From Cystobacter fuscus DSM 2262 (GTDB lineage: Bacteria; Myxococcota; Myxococcia; Myxococcales; Myxococcaceae): DNA of 64,000 nt. The first letter of the stretch is position 1, and every line of letters starts with the position of its first letter. The position numbers and the translations under genes are program-made. The notes beneath the pieces are model-generated. The model was given only the letters and a program-made list of their open reading frames with translations, ran no database searches and was not told the DNA's origin. The DNA lies in NCBI RefSeq assembly GCF_000335475.2, contig NZ_ANAH02000007.1:496001-560000 (forward strand), read 5' to 3'. Positions 1 to 11,605 of the stretch are shown here, one piece after another.

Positions 1-74
1 CGGGCCAGCGGAGCGAGTTCGGAGAGAGGCAGGTCGGCCCACTGGCCGGTGAACAGCATGACGGGTCTTGGCAT
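1..74 (-). CDS. Sugar phosphate isomerase/epimerase, N-terminal fragment
   Basis: Only the first 24 codons lie inside the window. They start at the ATG at 74-72 and read [16 protein letters not shown] and onward, which resembles the opening beta strand and loop of the xylose-isomerase-like TIM-barrel family (AP endonuclease 2 superfamily). These enzymes interconvert or dehydrate sugars and inosose derivatives in the cytoplasm. The gene follows the binding-protein gene by 71 bp on the same strand, so it is probably the catabolic member of the uptake operon. The assignment rests on a short stretch and could change with the full sequence. Confidence 0.55.
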   Translation of the reverse strand, partial: MPRPVMLFTGQWADLPLSELAPLA

Positions 75-145
75 GGTCGGAGTCCTGGAAGGGGGAGACA
101 CCCCGCGGCCCCACCCGCGCGGGAGGGGCCGGGGATGGAAGACAC

Positions 146-1114
146 CTAGAAGGGCGAGTTCGGGAAGTAGAACTGCTGGGCGTTCTCCTTGGTGATGAGC
201 ACCGAGGGGATGATCGTCTTGGGGGGCAGCGCCTCGCCCTTGAGGCGCGCCTCGGCCGTCAGCTTGATGGCCTCGTAGATGAACTTGGGCGAGTAGGAGA
301 CGTCGGCCTGGACGAGCTTGTTCTTGCCCTCGAGGATGGTCTTGACCATGCCCTTGGAGCCCGCGCCACCGAACACCTCCTGGATGTCGGTGCGCTTGGC
401 CTGCTCGATGGCCTTGAGCACTCCGACGGCCATGTCGTCATCGGCGGCCCACACGGCGTCGATCTGCTTGAAGCGCGTGAGGTAGTCCTGCATCACCTTG
501 AAGGCATCGTCGCGGTTCCAGTTGGCGTAGCGCGCGTCGAGCAGCTTGATGTCGGGGTAGTTCTTCAGCACGGCCTTGAAGGCGTCCATGCGCTCGTTGT
601 CGATCGTGGTCGCGATGCCACGCAGCGCCACGATGTTGCCCTTGCCGTTGAGGCGCTTGGCCAGGTACTCGGCCGGAATGCGGCCGAAGGCGGTGTTGTC
701 CCCGGCGACGTAGGCATCCTGCGCGCTGGTATCGGTCAGCCCCCGGTCGACCACGGTGACGTAGACGCCCTTGCCCTTCACCTGCGCCACGGGCCGGGTG
801 AGCGAGGCGGACTCGAAGGGGAAGACGACCAGGGTGTTGATCTTGTTGACGGTCAGCAGGTCCTGGAGCTGATTGGCCTGCTCGGAGGCATTGGCCGCCG
901 TCTTCACGGTGATCTTCAGCCCCGGGTGCTGCTTCTCCAGCTCCTTCTTGGCCTCGTTGGCCCACCAGACGATGCCGCCGGTGAAGCCGTGGGTGGCCGC
1001 CGGGATGGCCACGCCGAGGTTGACCTGCTTGTCCTGCGCGAGCGCTCCGGACGCGGTGAGGAGCGCGGCCATGGCGGATAAGCCGAAGGCGAGTCTACGG
1101 AAGATGGGCTTCAT
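146..1114 (-). CDS. Sugar ABC transporter substrate-binding protein
   Basis: A 322-residue periplasmic-binding-protein-like domain of the ribose/xylose (RbsB, Peripla_BP_4) type that captures a sugar outside the cytoplasmic membrane and hands it to the permease. A signal peptide occupies about residues 1-26, ending in an ALA-Q cleavage site. A reading frame extends upstream, but the ATG at 1114 is chosen because it starts the signal peptide and has an AGGAGA ribosome-binding site just ahead. The fold-typical segments VVDRGL and [10 protein letters not shown] are present. It is the fourth gene of a ROK-ATPase-permease-binding protein operon. The exact sugar cannot be read from sequence; xylose, ribose or an inositol are all possible. 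Confidence 0.85.
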   Translation of the reverse strand: MKPIFRRLAFGLSAMAALLTASGALAQDKQVNLGVAIPAATHGFTGGIVWWANEAKKELEKQHPGLKITVKTAANASEQANQLQDLLTVNKINTLVVFPFESASLTRPVAQVKGKGVYVTVVDRGLTDTSAQDAYVAGDNTAFGRIPAEYLAKRLNGKGNIVALRGIATTIDNERMDAFKAVLKNYPDIKLLDARYANWNRDDAFKVMQDYLTRFKQIDAVWAADDDMAVGVLKAIEQAKRTDIQEVFGGAGSKGMVKTILEGKNKLVQADVSYSPKFIYEAIKLTAEARLKGEALPPKTIIPSVLITKENAQQFYFPNSPF

Positions 1115-1188
1115 ACGGGTTGTCTCCTGGTGGGGTAAGGGAGAACGACAGGGCAGCCCCCGGCTGCCGGACGACACGGCTCACTTCG

Positions 1189-2226
1189 TCACGAGGCGCC
1201 TTTGCGTCGGCGCTGCATGAACGCCACGCCGATGATCACGAAGCCCTGAACCGCCGAGTTCAGGTACACGCTGATGACGCTGGTGAGGTTGAGGATGTTG
1301 CTGATGACGGACAGCAGCACCGCGCCCACGACGGTTCCGGTGACGGTGCCCGAGCCGCCCTTGAGCGCGGTGCCCCCGACGATCACCGCCGCGATCGCCT
1401 CCAGCTCCCACAACAGCCCGGTGGTGGGCGAGGAGGAGCCGAGGCGCGGCACGTACAGGACGGTGGCGATGCCCACGCAGACGCCGAGCAGCACGTAGGT
1501 GAGCACCTTGATGCGGTTGACGTCCACGGCGGCGTAGCGCGCCACCTGCTCGTTGGAGCCGATGGCCTGCACGTAGCGGCCGTAGGCCGTGCGATTGAGG
1601 ATGAGCCCGCCCCCGAGCGCGACGGCGAGGAACACCCAGACGGGAACCGGGAGGAGGAAGCTCGCGTAGTAGACGGGGCCGTAGGCGTCGGACAGGTCCG
1701 AGTCCAGGGTGATGGCGCCGCCGTCGGCGAAGTACGTGAGGTACGCCCGGAAGATGCCGAGCGTGCCGAGCGTCACGATGAACGGCTCGATGCCTCCCCG
1801 GGCGATCAGCAGGCCGTGCGCGAGGCCGAACAGCGCGCCGAGCAGGAGCGCGAAGCCGATGCCGAGCGCGATCACCGACACGGGGGAGCCGAGCGACGGG
1901 GCCAGTCGGTTCATCAGGAGGATCATCGCGCCGGCGATGAGCGCGGCCATCGAGCCCACGGAGAGATCGATGCCTCCGGAGATGATGACGAAGCACATGC
2001 CCACCGCGATGATGCCGATGAAGGCGGTGCGCGTGAGCACGTTCATCACGTTGTCGAGCGTGGCGAAGTCGCCGTTGAGCAGGGTGCCGGCGATGCACAG
2101 CACGATGAGCCCGAGCAGCGGGCCGAAGCCATGCAGGAGGGCGCGGACACGGTGCAGCGGCGTCCCCTCCGAGGCGGCCAGGGCGGTGGCCCCCGGCCGA
2201 AGGGAGTCAGTGGGTTCCGGTGGCAT
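1189..2226 (-). CDS. Sugar ABC transporter permease (RbsC-like)
   Basis: A 345-residue integral membrane protein of the BPD_transp_2 (RbsC/XylH) family that forms the membrane channel of the sugar importer. About 35 hydrophilic N-terminal residues are followed by a series of strongly hydrophobic helices. The segment [11 protein letters not shown] is the family signature close to the ATPase contact loop, and the C-terminus ends in a basic RRRRKG tail. The ATG at 2226 overlaps the end of the ATPase gene by 20 bp, so the two are probably translationally coupled. The length matches family members. Confidence 0.9.
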   Translation of the reverse strand: MPPEPTDSLRPGATALAASEGTPLHRVRALLHGFGPLLGLIVLCIAGTLLNGDFATLDNVMNVLTRTAFIGIIAVGMCFVIISGGIDLSVGSMAALIAGAMILLMNRLAPSLGSPVSVIALGIGFALLLGALFGLAHGLLIARGGIEPFIVTLGTLGIFRAYLTYFADGGAITLDSDLSDAYGPVYYASFLLPVPVWVFLAVALGGGLILNRTAYGRYVQAIGSNEQVARYAAVDVNRIKVLTYVLLGVCVGIATVLYVPRLGSSSPTTGLLWELEAIAAVIVGGTALKGGSGTVTGTVVGAVLLSVISNILNLTSVISVYLNSAVQGFVIIGVAFMQRRRKGAS

Positions 2227-3694
2227 GGGCGATGAGTTCCTCTTCGGTCAGGTGGTCGGCCTCGAGCGTGGTGCGGAGCTGGCCGCCGCGCATCACCGCC
2301 ACGCGGTGGCACAGTCCGATCAGCTCCATCAGCTCGGAGGAGATGACGATCACGGCCCGGCCCTCGCGGGCCAGCGCCTCGATCAAGAAGTAGATGTCGC
2401 GCTTGGCGCCCACGTCGACGCCGCGCGTGGGCTCGTCGAGCACCACCACCTTGGGGTCGGGGTGCAGCACCTTGGCGAGCGCGAGCTTCTGTTGGTTGCC
2501 GCCGGACAGGGCCGAGGCGCGGTTGTCCAGGGAGCCCGTGCGGATGCCGAAGCGCTTCACGGCGTCCTCGAGTGCCTGGCGCTCGGCCTCGGGCCGCAGC
2601 CAGGGCGTGGCGTAGCGCGAGAGCGCCATCATGGTCAGGTTCTCGCGCAGGCCGAAGTGCACGTGCAGGCCCTTCCCCTTGCGATCCTCGCTGAGGTACG
2701 TGAGCCCGTCCCCGGCGGCATCCCGGGGGTTGCGCCAGTGGGCGCGGCGGCCGTCGAGCTCGACGCGCTCCACCTCGCGTGGCCGCAAGCCGAGGAGTCC
2801 CTCGAACAGCTCGGTGCGACCGGCGCCGACCAGTCCCGCGAAGCCGAGGATCTCTCCGGGACGCACGTCGAAGCTCACGTCCCGGGCCCATCCCGGCACC
2901 GTCAGTCCCCGCACACTCAGCCGGGGTGGAACGTCCGCGGGAGGGGGCGCCTTGGGCGGATAGAGGTCCGAGGCCTCGCGGCCGACCATGAGGCTGGCCA
3001 TCTGGTGGCGCGTCACGTCGCGCGTCGCCGAGCGGGCGACGAAGCGGCCATCCCGCATCACCACCACTTCATCCGTGATGCGCTCCACCTCGTCCAGCTT
3101 GTGCGAGATGTAGAGCATCGAGACGCCATCGGCCTTGAGCTGGGCGATCAACGCGAACAGGCGCTCGGTCTCGCCCGGCGTCAGCGTGGCGGTGGGCTCG
3201 TCCATGATGAGCAGCCGCGCCTTGCGGGCCAGCGCCTTGGCGATCTCCACCAGTTGCTTCTCCGCCACGATCAACTGGCGCACCGGCGTCTCGGGAGAGG
3301 CCCGCAGCCCCACCTGCTCCAGCACGCGCGCGGACTCGCGGTTCATCGCCGCGTCGTCCAACAACCAGCCGCGCTTCTTCTCGTGACCGAGGAAGATGTT
3401 CTGCGCGATCGTCAGGTCCTCGGCGAGGTTGAACTCCTGGTGGATCAACACGATGCCCCGGGCCTCGGCCTGGCGGGAGCCGGTGAAGTGGACCGCCTCG
3501 CCATTGACGAGCACTTCGCCCGAGGTGGCCGACTCGTAGCCGGAGAGGATCTTCATCAGCGTGGACTTGCCCGCGCCGTTCTCGCCCAGCAGGCCGATGA
3601 CCCGGCCAGGCGGCAGCGCGAAGCTGACCCCGTGCAGCACCCGTACCGGGCCGAACGCCTTCACGACGTCACGGAACTCGATGGCGAGACTCAT
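2207..3694 (-). CDS. Sugar ABC transporter ATP-binding protein (RbsA/XylG-like)
   Basis: A 495-residue protein with two fused nucleotide-binding domains, as is usual for ribose- and xylose-type importers. The first domain has Walker [10 protein letters not shown] at residues 38-46, Walker [10 protein letters not shown] and the degenerate signature [10 protein letters not shown] seen in RbsA proteins. The second has an atypical Walker [10 protein letters not shown], a full [13 protein letters not shown] signature and [15 protein letters not shown]. It powers sugar import. The frame is open much further upstream across the regulator gene, but the ATG at 3694 overlaps the regulator stop in an ATGA arrangement and begins the conserved domain, so this start is chosen. 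Confidence 0.92.
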   Translation of the reverse strand: MSLAIEFRDVVKAFGPVRVLHGVSFALPPGRVIGLLGENGAGKSTLMKILSGYESATSGEVLVNGEAVHFTGSRQAEARGIVLIHQEFNLAEDLTIAQNIFLGHEKKRGWLLDDAAMNRESARVLEQVGLRASPETPVRQLIVAEKQLVEIAKALARKARLLIMDEPTATLTPGETERLFALIAQLKADGVSMLYISHKLDEVERITDEVVVMRDGRFVARSATRDVTRHQMASLMVGREASDLYPPKAPPPADVPPRLSVRGLTVPGWARDVSFDVRPGEILGFAGLVGAGRTELFEGLLGLRPREVERVELDGRRAHWRNPRDAAGDGLTYLSEDRKGKGLHVHFGLRENLTMMALSRYATPWLRPEAERQALEDAVKRFGIRTGSLDNRASALSGGNQQKLALAKVLHPDPKVVVLDEPTRGVDVGAKRDIYFLIEALAREGRAVIVISSELMELIGLCHRVAVMRGGQLRTTLEADHLTEEELIAHATGTH

Positions 3695-4893
3695 TGCGCG
3701 GCTCCCTTCATCCGCAGCGTCTCCTGCATGGCCAGCACCGCGGCGCCAATGAGCCCCGACTGCTCCCCGAGGGGGGAGAGCTGGATCTCGAGCTGGCGCG
3801 TGGAGAGCGCCAACGAGCGCTGGTAGATGCTCTGCCGCAGCGACGCGAGGAACAGCGGGCCGATGCGCATCATCGAGCCGCCGAAGAAGATGTGCGACGG
3901 GTTGAAGAAGTTCACGGCCGACGCGAGCATCTGTCCGATGAGCCCGCCCGCGCGTTGCACGATGGCGTTGGCCGCCGCGTCCCCCGCGCGGCTGGCGCGC
4001 GCCACGTCCTCGGGGCGGATGGTGCCGGTGGCCGCCAGGGTCTCCGCGAGCAACGCGCTCTCGCCCGCCTCCACCGCCGCGCGTGCCATGCGGGCGATCG
4101 CCGGCCCCGCCGCCATCGCCTCCACGCAGCCCAGGTTGCCGCAGTGGCAGCGCGGACCGGACGGGTCCACGCAGATGTGGCCGACATCTCCCGCCGAGCC
4201 GGTGGCGCCCCGGTACACCTGCCCCTGGCACACGATGCCGCAGCCGATGCCGGTGCCCACCTTGATGACCAGGAAGTCGTGCAGCGAGCGCTGCAGCCGC
4301 CACAGCTCCCCGAGCGCCATGATGTTGACGTCGTTGTCCACGAAGAGGGGCGCGGCGAAGTCGGCCTTCATGTCGTCGCGGATGGAGAAGCCATCCCACT
4401 CGGGCATGAGCGGTGGGTTGACGAGCTGACCGGACTCGAAGTTGACGGGGCCTGGCACGCCCATGCCGATGCCGATGACGTCGTGGGCCGAGAGGCCGGC
4501 CTGCTCCAGTAACTGACGCAGCAGCGCCCGCACGCGCGCGAGGACGAGCTCGGGGCCCTGGCGCACGTCCGCGGATTCCACGTGCCGCGCGAGCACCTGC
4601 AGGTCCGGCGTCAGCACGCCCACTCGCAGGCCGGTCGCGCCGAGATCCGCCGCCAGCAGCACGCCCAGCCCCCGATGCAGCCGCAGCGTCTCGGCCCGGC
4701 GGCCACCGGACGAGGCCTGCAAGCCGTTCTCCTCCAGCAGTCCCCGCTCCAGCAGCCCCGCCACCACCGCGTTGGCTCGCGTCTTGGAGAAGGCCGAGCG
4801 CCGGGCGAGCGCGTCGCGAGACAGGCCGCTGGACCAGAACACCATGTCCAGCAGGGCGAGCTCTCCAGGAGATAGGCCGTTCCAGCGGTTCAA
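3691..4893 (-). CDS. ROK-family transcriptional regulator
   Basis: A 400-residue repressor of the NagC/XylR (ROK) type: a winged helix-turn-helix over about residues 1-60, then a sugar-kinase-like ROK domain. The zinc motif CHCGNLGCVE lies near residue 250, and the ATP/sugar-binding segments DLGATGLRVG and VGTGIGCGI are visible. Start is a TTG at 4893 with only a weak ribosome-binding site. It is the first gene of the sugar-uptake operon and overlaps the ATPase gene by 4 bp, so it most likely controls its own operon in response to the sugar. Two palindromes just upstream are candidate operators. Confidence 0.88.
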   Translation of the reverse strand: MNRWNGLSPGELALLDMVFWSSGLSRDALARRSAFSKTRANAVVAGLLERGLLEENGLQASSGGRRAETLRLHRGLGVLLAADLGATGLRVGVLTPDLQVLARHVESADVRQGPELVLARVRALLRQLLEQAGLSAHDVIGIGMGVPGPVNFESGQLVNPPLMPEWDGFSIRDDMKADFAAPLFVDNDVNIMALGELWRLQRSLHDFLVIKVGTGIGCGIVCQGQVYRGATGSAGDVGHICVDPSGPRCHCGNLGCVEAMAAGPAIARMARAAVEAGESALLAETLAATGTIRPEDVARASRAGDAAANAIVQRAGGLIGQMLASAVNFFNPSHIFFGGSMMRIGPLFLASLRQSIYQRSLALSTRQLEIQLSPLGEQSGLIGAAVLAMQETLRMKGAAQ

Positions 4894-4930
4894 GTCGGAT
4901 CTCTGCGGGGGTGAAGGACGTTGCGCGAAA

Positions 4931-4998
4931 GCCGAAGTCCAAACTACCCAGGCGGACTTCGGCCCGACAACAAAGAACTTCGACCCTAAATGGGTCGA
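4931..4998. promoter_or_regulatory. Candidate ROK operator: two inverted repeats
   Basis: The space between the ROK regulator (minus) and rarA (plus) holds two perfect dyads. The first is GCCGAAGTCC at 4931-4940 paired with GGACTTCGGC at 4954-4963, with a 13-base spacer. The second is TCGACCC at 4980-4986 paired with GGGTCGA at 4992-4998 around the AT-rich centre TAAAT. No run of T follows either, so they are unlikely to be terminators. Position upstream of an autoregulated ROK operon suggests repressor binding; this is inference. Confidence 0.5.
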
Positions 4999-5126
4999 TA
5001 CTCATGCACCTCGTGCGGAATCGATTCACTGAACGGAAGAAAGCGCACCTCTCGAAGGACGGCCTGGCGGTCGCGGCGGCGCATCGGCGCGGTGACAGGG
5101 TCGGAGGGGGACAACAGTATTTCCCC

Positions 5127-6458
5127 ATGGATCTCTTCGATCACGCCAGCCGCAAGGACGAGGCCACCCTGGCGCCCCTCGCCGAGCGGATGCGCCCCAC
5201 CCGCCTGGAGGAGTTCGTCGGCCAGGAGCACCTGACGGGCGAAGGCCGCTTCCTGCGCCGGGCCATCCAGCAGGATCAGGTGCCGTCGATCATCCTCTGG
5301 GGCCCACCGGGGACGGGCAAGACGACGCTCGCCCACCTCATCGCCCACTCCACCGGCGCCGCCTTCGAGTCGCTCTCCGCGGTGCTCTCCGGCGTGAAGG
5401 AGATCCGCGAGACGGTGGCGCGAGCGCAGGAGCGCTGGAAGATGCGCCGCCAGCGCACCCTGCTCTTCGTGGACGAGATCCACCGCTTCAACAAGGGGCA
5501 GCAGGACGCGCTCCTGCCGCACGTGGAGAAGGGAACCGTCACCCTCATCGGGGCCACCACGGAGAACCCCTCGTTCGAGCTGAACGCGGCGCTCCTGTCG
5601 CGCGCGCGCGTCGTCACCCTGCGCGGGCTGGAGGAGGAGGAGCTCGTGGCGCTCTTGCGCCGGGCGGTGGAGTCGCCCAGGGGCCTCGCGGGCAAGGTGC
5701 GGGTGGACGACGAGACCCTCACCTTCCTCGTGCAGGCGTCGGGAGGCGATGCGCGCAAGGCGCTCACGGCGCTGGAGGCCGCGGCCGCGCATGGAGGCAC
5801 CCGCGTGGACAAGGCCATCGCCGAGGAGGCCCTGCAACACAAGGCGTTGCTCTACGACAAGGCGGGCGAGGAGCACTACAACGTCGTGAGCGCCTTCATC
5901 AAATCCATGCGGGGCTCGGACGTGGACGCCGCGCTCTACTGGATGACGCGCATGCTGGAGGCGGGAGAGGATCCGGTCTTCATCTTCCGGCGCATGGTCA
6001 TCTTCGCCTCGGAGGACGTGGGCAACGCGGACCCGCGCGCCCTGGGAGTGGCGGTGGACGCGCTGCGCGCCTTCGAGCTGATGGGCCTGCCCGAGGGCAC
6101 CCTGCCGCTGACCCAGGCGGTGACGTACCTGGCGCTCGCGCCCAAGTCCAACGCGGTCATCTCCGCGTACGCCGCGGTGCGCGCCGCCGTCACGGAAGGA
6201 GGCGCGCTGCCGGTGCCCGCGCACCTGCGCAACGCGCCCACGAAGCTGATGAAGTCACTGGGCTACGGCGCGGGTTACAAGTACCCGCACAACTTCGAGG
6301 GCAACTACGTCCCGGAGGACTACCTGCCCTCGGCGCTCGAGGGCCGGCGCTTCTACACGCCCACGCGCAACGGCTTCGAGCGGGAGATGGCCGAGCGCTA
6401 CGAGGAGATCCAACGTCAACTGGAGAGCCGCTCGCGCGAACCGGGCGAGGAGGGTTGA
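5127..6458 (+). CDS. rarA: Replication-associated recombination protein A (RarA/MgsA)
   Basis: A 443-residue clamp-loader-like AAA+ ATPase that acts at stalled replication forks. Walker A GPPGTGKT is at residues 59-66, Walker B is LLFVDEIHRFNKGQQD, and sensor 1 is GATTENPSFELN. The C-terminal MgsA/RarA tetramerisation region is recognised by ALYWMTRMLEAGEDP and GYKYPHNFEGNY. The ATG at 5127 is used because it begins the conserved MDLFDHA-type N-terminus; a purine-rich GGAGGGGGAC lies about 14 bases ahead. It is divergent from the ROK operon and stands alone. Length matches the family. Confidence 0.95.
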   Translation: MDLFDHASRKDEATLAPLAERMRPTRLEEFVGQEHLTGEGRFLRRAIQQDQVPSIILWGPPGTGKTTLAHLIAHSTGAAFESLSAVLSGVKEIRETVARAQERWKMRRQRTLLFVDEIHRFNKGQQDALLPHVEKGTVTLIGATTENPSFELNAALLSRARVVTLRGLEEEELVALLRRAVESPRGLAGKVRVDDETLTFLVQASGGDARKALTALEAAAAHGGTRVDKAIAEEALQHKALLYDKAGEEHYNVVSAFIKSMRGSDVDAALYWMTRMLEAGEDPVFIFRRMVIFASEDVGNADPRALGVAVDALRAFELMGLPEGTLPLTQAVTYLALAPKSNAVISAYAAVRAAVTEGGALPVPAHLRNAPTKLMKSLGYGAGYKYPHNFEGNYVPEDYLPSALEGRRFYTPTRNGFEREMAERYEEIQRQLESRSREPGEEG

Positions 6459-6473
6459 GCGGCGCTCCCGCCG

Positions 6474-7939
<1,466 letters not shown>

Positions 7940-7943
<4 letters not shown>

Positions 7944-9490
7944 GGCGACCTCTCGAGCTGCAACGGAATGGGGATGTAGACGGTGAAGCGAGAACCCTCA
8001 CCCATCTGGGTATCGACCTTGAAGACGCCGCCGTGGTCCTCGACGATACGGTAGGCGATCGACAAGCCCAGGCCCGTTCCCTGACCCGGCGGTTTGGTGG
8101 TGAAGGACGGCTCGAAGATGCGCGCGAGGTAGCGCTCCTCGATGCCACAGCCCGTGTCGGCGACGCGGAAGAAGCAGCGATCCTCTTCCCTGCCTGTCTC
8201 CAGCGTCAGGTTGCCTCCGGTGGTGGGCAGCGCGTGCAGGCCGTTCTGCAGCAGGTTGAGCATCACCTGCGACAGCTGGCCCGGGTCTCCGAACAGCTCG
8301 GGCAGTTGCGGCTCCAGGCGCAAGTCCAGCCGCACCTTGGGGTAGGACTTGAGCTGGGCCCCGAAGAGCACCGCCGAGTCCTCCGCGCACTTGTTGAGCT
8401 GGAACGTGCGCCGATCATCCGTGCGGCTGTGACGGCTGAACTTCAACAGGCTCTCCACGATGCGCTTGCAGCGCAGCGCGCTCTCCTCGATGAGGCCCAG
8501 CGACTCGAGGTCCTCCTTGCTGCGGCCCTCGTCGCGCTTCATCAACTGCGCGAAGGCGAGGATGCCGCCCAGCGGATTGTTGATTTCGTGCGCCACGCCG
8601 CCGGCGAGCTGCCCCACCGCCGCCATCTTCTCCGTCTCGATGAAGCGGCGCGTCATCTCGCGCTCGTCGGTGATGTCCCGGTAGGAGCACACCGCGCGCC
8701 CCTCGCCCGTGAGCGGGTAGGCGGCCATGGCGTAGATGCGGCCGCGGGGGCGGATCTCCGCGCGCGTGCCGCGATTGGTCTCCAGCGCCTCGTGCAGGGG
8801 ACAGCCCGGGCAGGGCGAGTCGCGATCGAACAGCAGCTTGTGGCACAGCTGCTCGGAGCCCTCCTCGCTCAAGGGCTCCTTGAGCCTGTCCCCCGCCAGC
8901 TCCGTGTAGGCGCGGTTGGCGCGGCGCACCCCATAGTCCGCGCGCACCACGGCCAGCGGCGTGTCCATGGAGTCGAACGCCAGCTCCCACTCGCGCTTGG
9001 CCTGGCTGAGCAGGTGCGTGCGCAGCGTCACCCGCGTCTCCAGCTCCGCGTTGAGCCGCCGCAGCTCCTCGTTCTGCTGCTGCGTCACGCGCAACAGCCG
9101 CTCGTTCTCCGCCTGCAGCGCGTACTGCTCGAAGGCGCTCTTGACCGTGAGCACCAGGTGGCTGTCGTTCCACGGCTTGGAGATGAAACGGAAGATCTCC
9201 GAGCGGTTGATGGCCTCCTCGATGGCCTGTTGATCCGCCTGCCCGGTGAGCATGATGCGCTGGGCGCGGGGAACCTGCGCCTTCACGCGGCTGAGGAACT
9301 CCACGCCATTCATGCCCGGCATGCGGAAGTCAGAAATGACCACTTCGGGCGTGAAACGCTCGAGGGCCTTGAGACCCTCTTCCGCGTCCGACGCCGTCTC
9401 GATCTGCCAGTCACCGCGCCGGAGAACACGCCGGATGGACTTCAGGATGTATTCCTCGTCGTCCACCAGCAACAGCCGACCGCGTGGCAC
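7940..9490 (-). CDS. Receiver-PAS-histidine kinase
   Basis: A cytoplasmic 516-residue sensor kinase with no membrane segment. An N-terminal receiver (D54, K105 in SKPW) is followed by a coiled-coil (about 120-165), a PAS-like domain (about 170-280) that carries a CPGCP motif at 227-231, then the HisKA box AHEINNP with H301, the N box LLQNGLHAL and G boxes ADTGCGI and GTGLGLS. The frame is open to a TTG at 9586, but a sigma-54 promoter overlaps that stretch, so the GTG at 9490 with AGGGAG ahead is preferred. It presumably phosphorylates the coupled NtrC-type regulator. The CPGCP pair could bind a metal or sense redox; that is speculation. Confidence 0.88.
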
Positions 9491-9550
9491 CGCTCCCTGT
9501 GTCTGCGCCAGTTCCAGTGGCAACCTCGTCCCGAATCCGAACCCCGAGCG

Positions 9551-9569
9551 TTTGCAATGACGCTGCCAA
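9551..9569 (-). promoter_or_regulatory. Sigma-54 promoter of the kinase-regulator operon
   Basis: Read on the minus strand, TTGGCAGCGTCATTGCAAA matches the -24/-12 consensus, with the invariant GG (9567-9566) and GC (9555-9554) separated by exactly 10 bases. Transcription would begin near 9542, about 50 bases ahead of the GTG start chosen for the kinase. Confidence 0.65.
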
Positions 9570-9598
9570 CATCCATTATCTCGCAAACCGCCCTGATA

Positions 9599-9650
9599 CC
9601 GGGTGCTTCAACACCCGGGGCCGCTGACCACCCTGGGTATAATCATACCC
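9599..9650. promoter_or_regulatory. Candidate enhancer sites (two palindromes)
   Basis: Two dyads lie about 60-110 bases upstream of the predicted sigma-54 start. One is CCGGGTG (9599-9605) paired with CACCCGG (9612-9618), and the other is GGGTAT-AATC-ATACCC (9635-9650). Spacing and symmetry fit upstream binding sites for an NtrC-type activator, possibly the operon's own product. Confidence 0.45.
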
Positions 9651-9711
9651 CGACTCTCGAATCGGGTCAATGGGGACCCACCCCATTTCTCCCATCCGGA
9701 CGACAAGGGGA

Positions 9712-10656
<945 letters not shown>

Positions 10657-10804
10657 ATCACCCCTCGAAACCAACCAAAGCCGTGACGCTAGCACGTCCG
10701 TCCGTCACTCCGCGACCGTTGGATTGCGCTCGGCCGGGGATGTTTGATAGCAGCCGCCTCCCCCGCGATCCGTTCACCGGGGCGCACCGCCGAGGTCTTC
10801 CATC

Positions 10805-11599
10805 GTGGCTCCTTCTCCCAGCATCAGCCTCTTCTTTCCCGCCTGGAACGAGGAGGATTACGTCGAGCGCTCGGTCATGCGCGCCCTGGAAGTGCTTCCG
10901 CGGCTGACCGATGATTTCGAAATCATCGTCGTCAACGACGCGTCCACGGACCGGACCCAGGAGATTTGCGAGCGGCTCGCCGCGCGCATTCCCCAGTTCC
11001 GCTTCATCACGCACCCGGTCAACCTCAAGCTCGGCGGCGCCATGCGCACCGGCCTGTCCGCGTCCACCAAGGACATCGTGGTGTACTCGGACATCGATCT
11101 GCCCTTCGATCTCAACGAGCTGGAGCGGGCGCTGCACCTGATGAAGTACCTCGAGGCGGACATGCTCTGCGCCTTCCGCTTCGATCGCACGAGCGAGGGC
11201 CCCAAGCGCATCGTCTACTCGTTCGCCTACAACCTGCTCATCCGCACGCTCTTCGGCGTCCATGTGAAGGACATCAACTTCAGCTTCAAGGTGATGCATC
11301 GCAAGGTCCTGGAGTCGGTGGAGCTCAACAGTCTGGGCTCCTTCATCGACGCGGAGCTGGTGGTGAAAGCAATCCACCAGGGCTTCCGGGTATTCCAGAT
11401 GGGCGTGGATTATTTCCCCCGCACGCGCGGCATCTCCACGCTGTCCTCGCCCACGGTCATCCTGAAGATGGTGCGCGAGCTGGCGCGGCTGTACCCGGAG
11501 ACGCGCTGGCCCAAGGCGGCCCAACGCCCGGTGCGGCTGCCCCCCACGGTGGCCTCGCTGCACGGCCCGGCGCGCGAGAAGGCGCGCGGCCACGGATAG
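10805..11599 (+). CDS. Family 2 glycosyltransferase, dolichol-phosphate mannosyltransferase-like
   Basis: A 264-residue GT-A-fold transferase. The N-terminal FFPAWNEED, the nucleotide-binding VVNDASTDRT and a DxD-type metal site SDIDLPFD are visible, and the middle (KLGGAMRTGL) resembles DPM1/GtrB enzymes that load a sugar on a polyprenyl phosphate. It lacks the C-terminal membrane helices found in GtrB. Start is GTG at 10805. It lies 6 bp ahead of a ChbG-type deacetylase, and a PIG-V-like transferase that could use a polyprenyl-linked sugar is nearby, which suggests a shared glycan or glycolipid route. Donor and acceptor cannot be read from sequence. Confidence 0.85.
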   Translation: MAPSPSISLFFPAWNEEDYVERSVMRALEVLPRLTDDFEIIVVNDASTDRTQEICERLAARIPQFRFITHPVNLKLGGAMRTGLSASTKDIVVYSDIDLPFDLNELERALHLMKYLEADMLCAFRFDRTSEGPKRIVYSFAYNLLIRTLFGVHVKDINFSFKVMHRKVLESVELNSLGSFIDAELVVKAIHQGFRVFQMGVDYFPRTRGISTLSSPTVILKMVRELARLYPETRWPKAAQRPVRLPPTVASLHGPAREKARGHG

Positions 11600-11605
11600 G
11601 CCCCG

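Noticed and set aside
1120-3826. Plus-strand frames opposite the permease and ATPase genes
   Set aside because: Composition typical of antisense frames; the transporter genes are unambiguous.
2207-5128. Long minus-strand frame extending the sugar ATPase to 973 residues
   Set aside because: The extra N-terminal part overlaps the well supported ROK gene in another frame; the ATPase starts at 3694.
9491-9586. N-terminal extension of the kinase to the TTG at 9586
   Set aside because: A sigma-54 promoter with correct spacing lies inside it, and the added residues show no domain.
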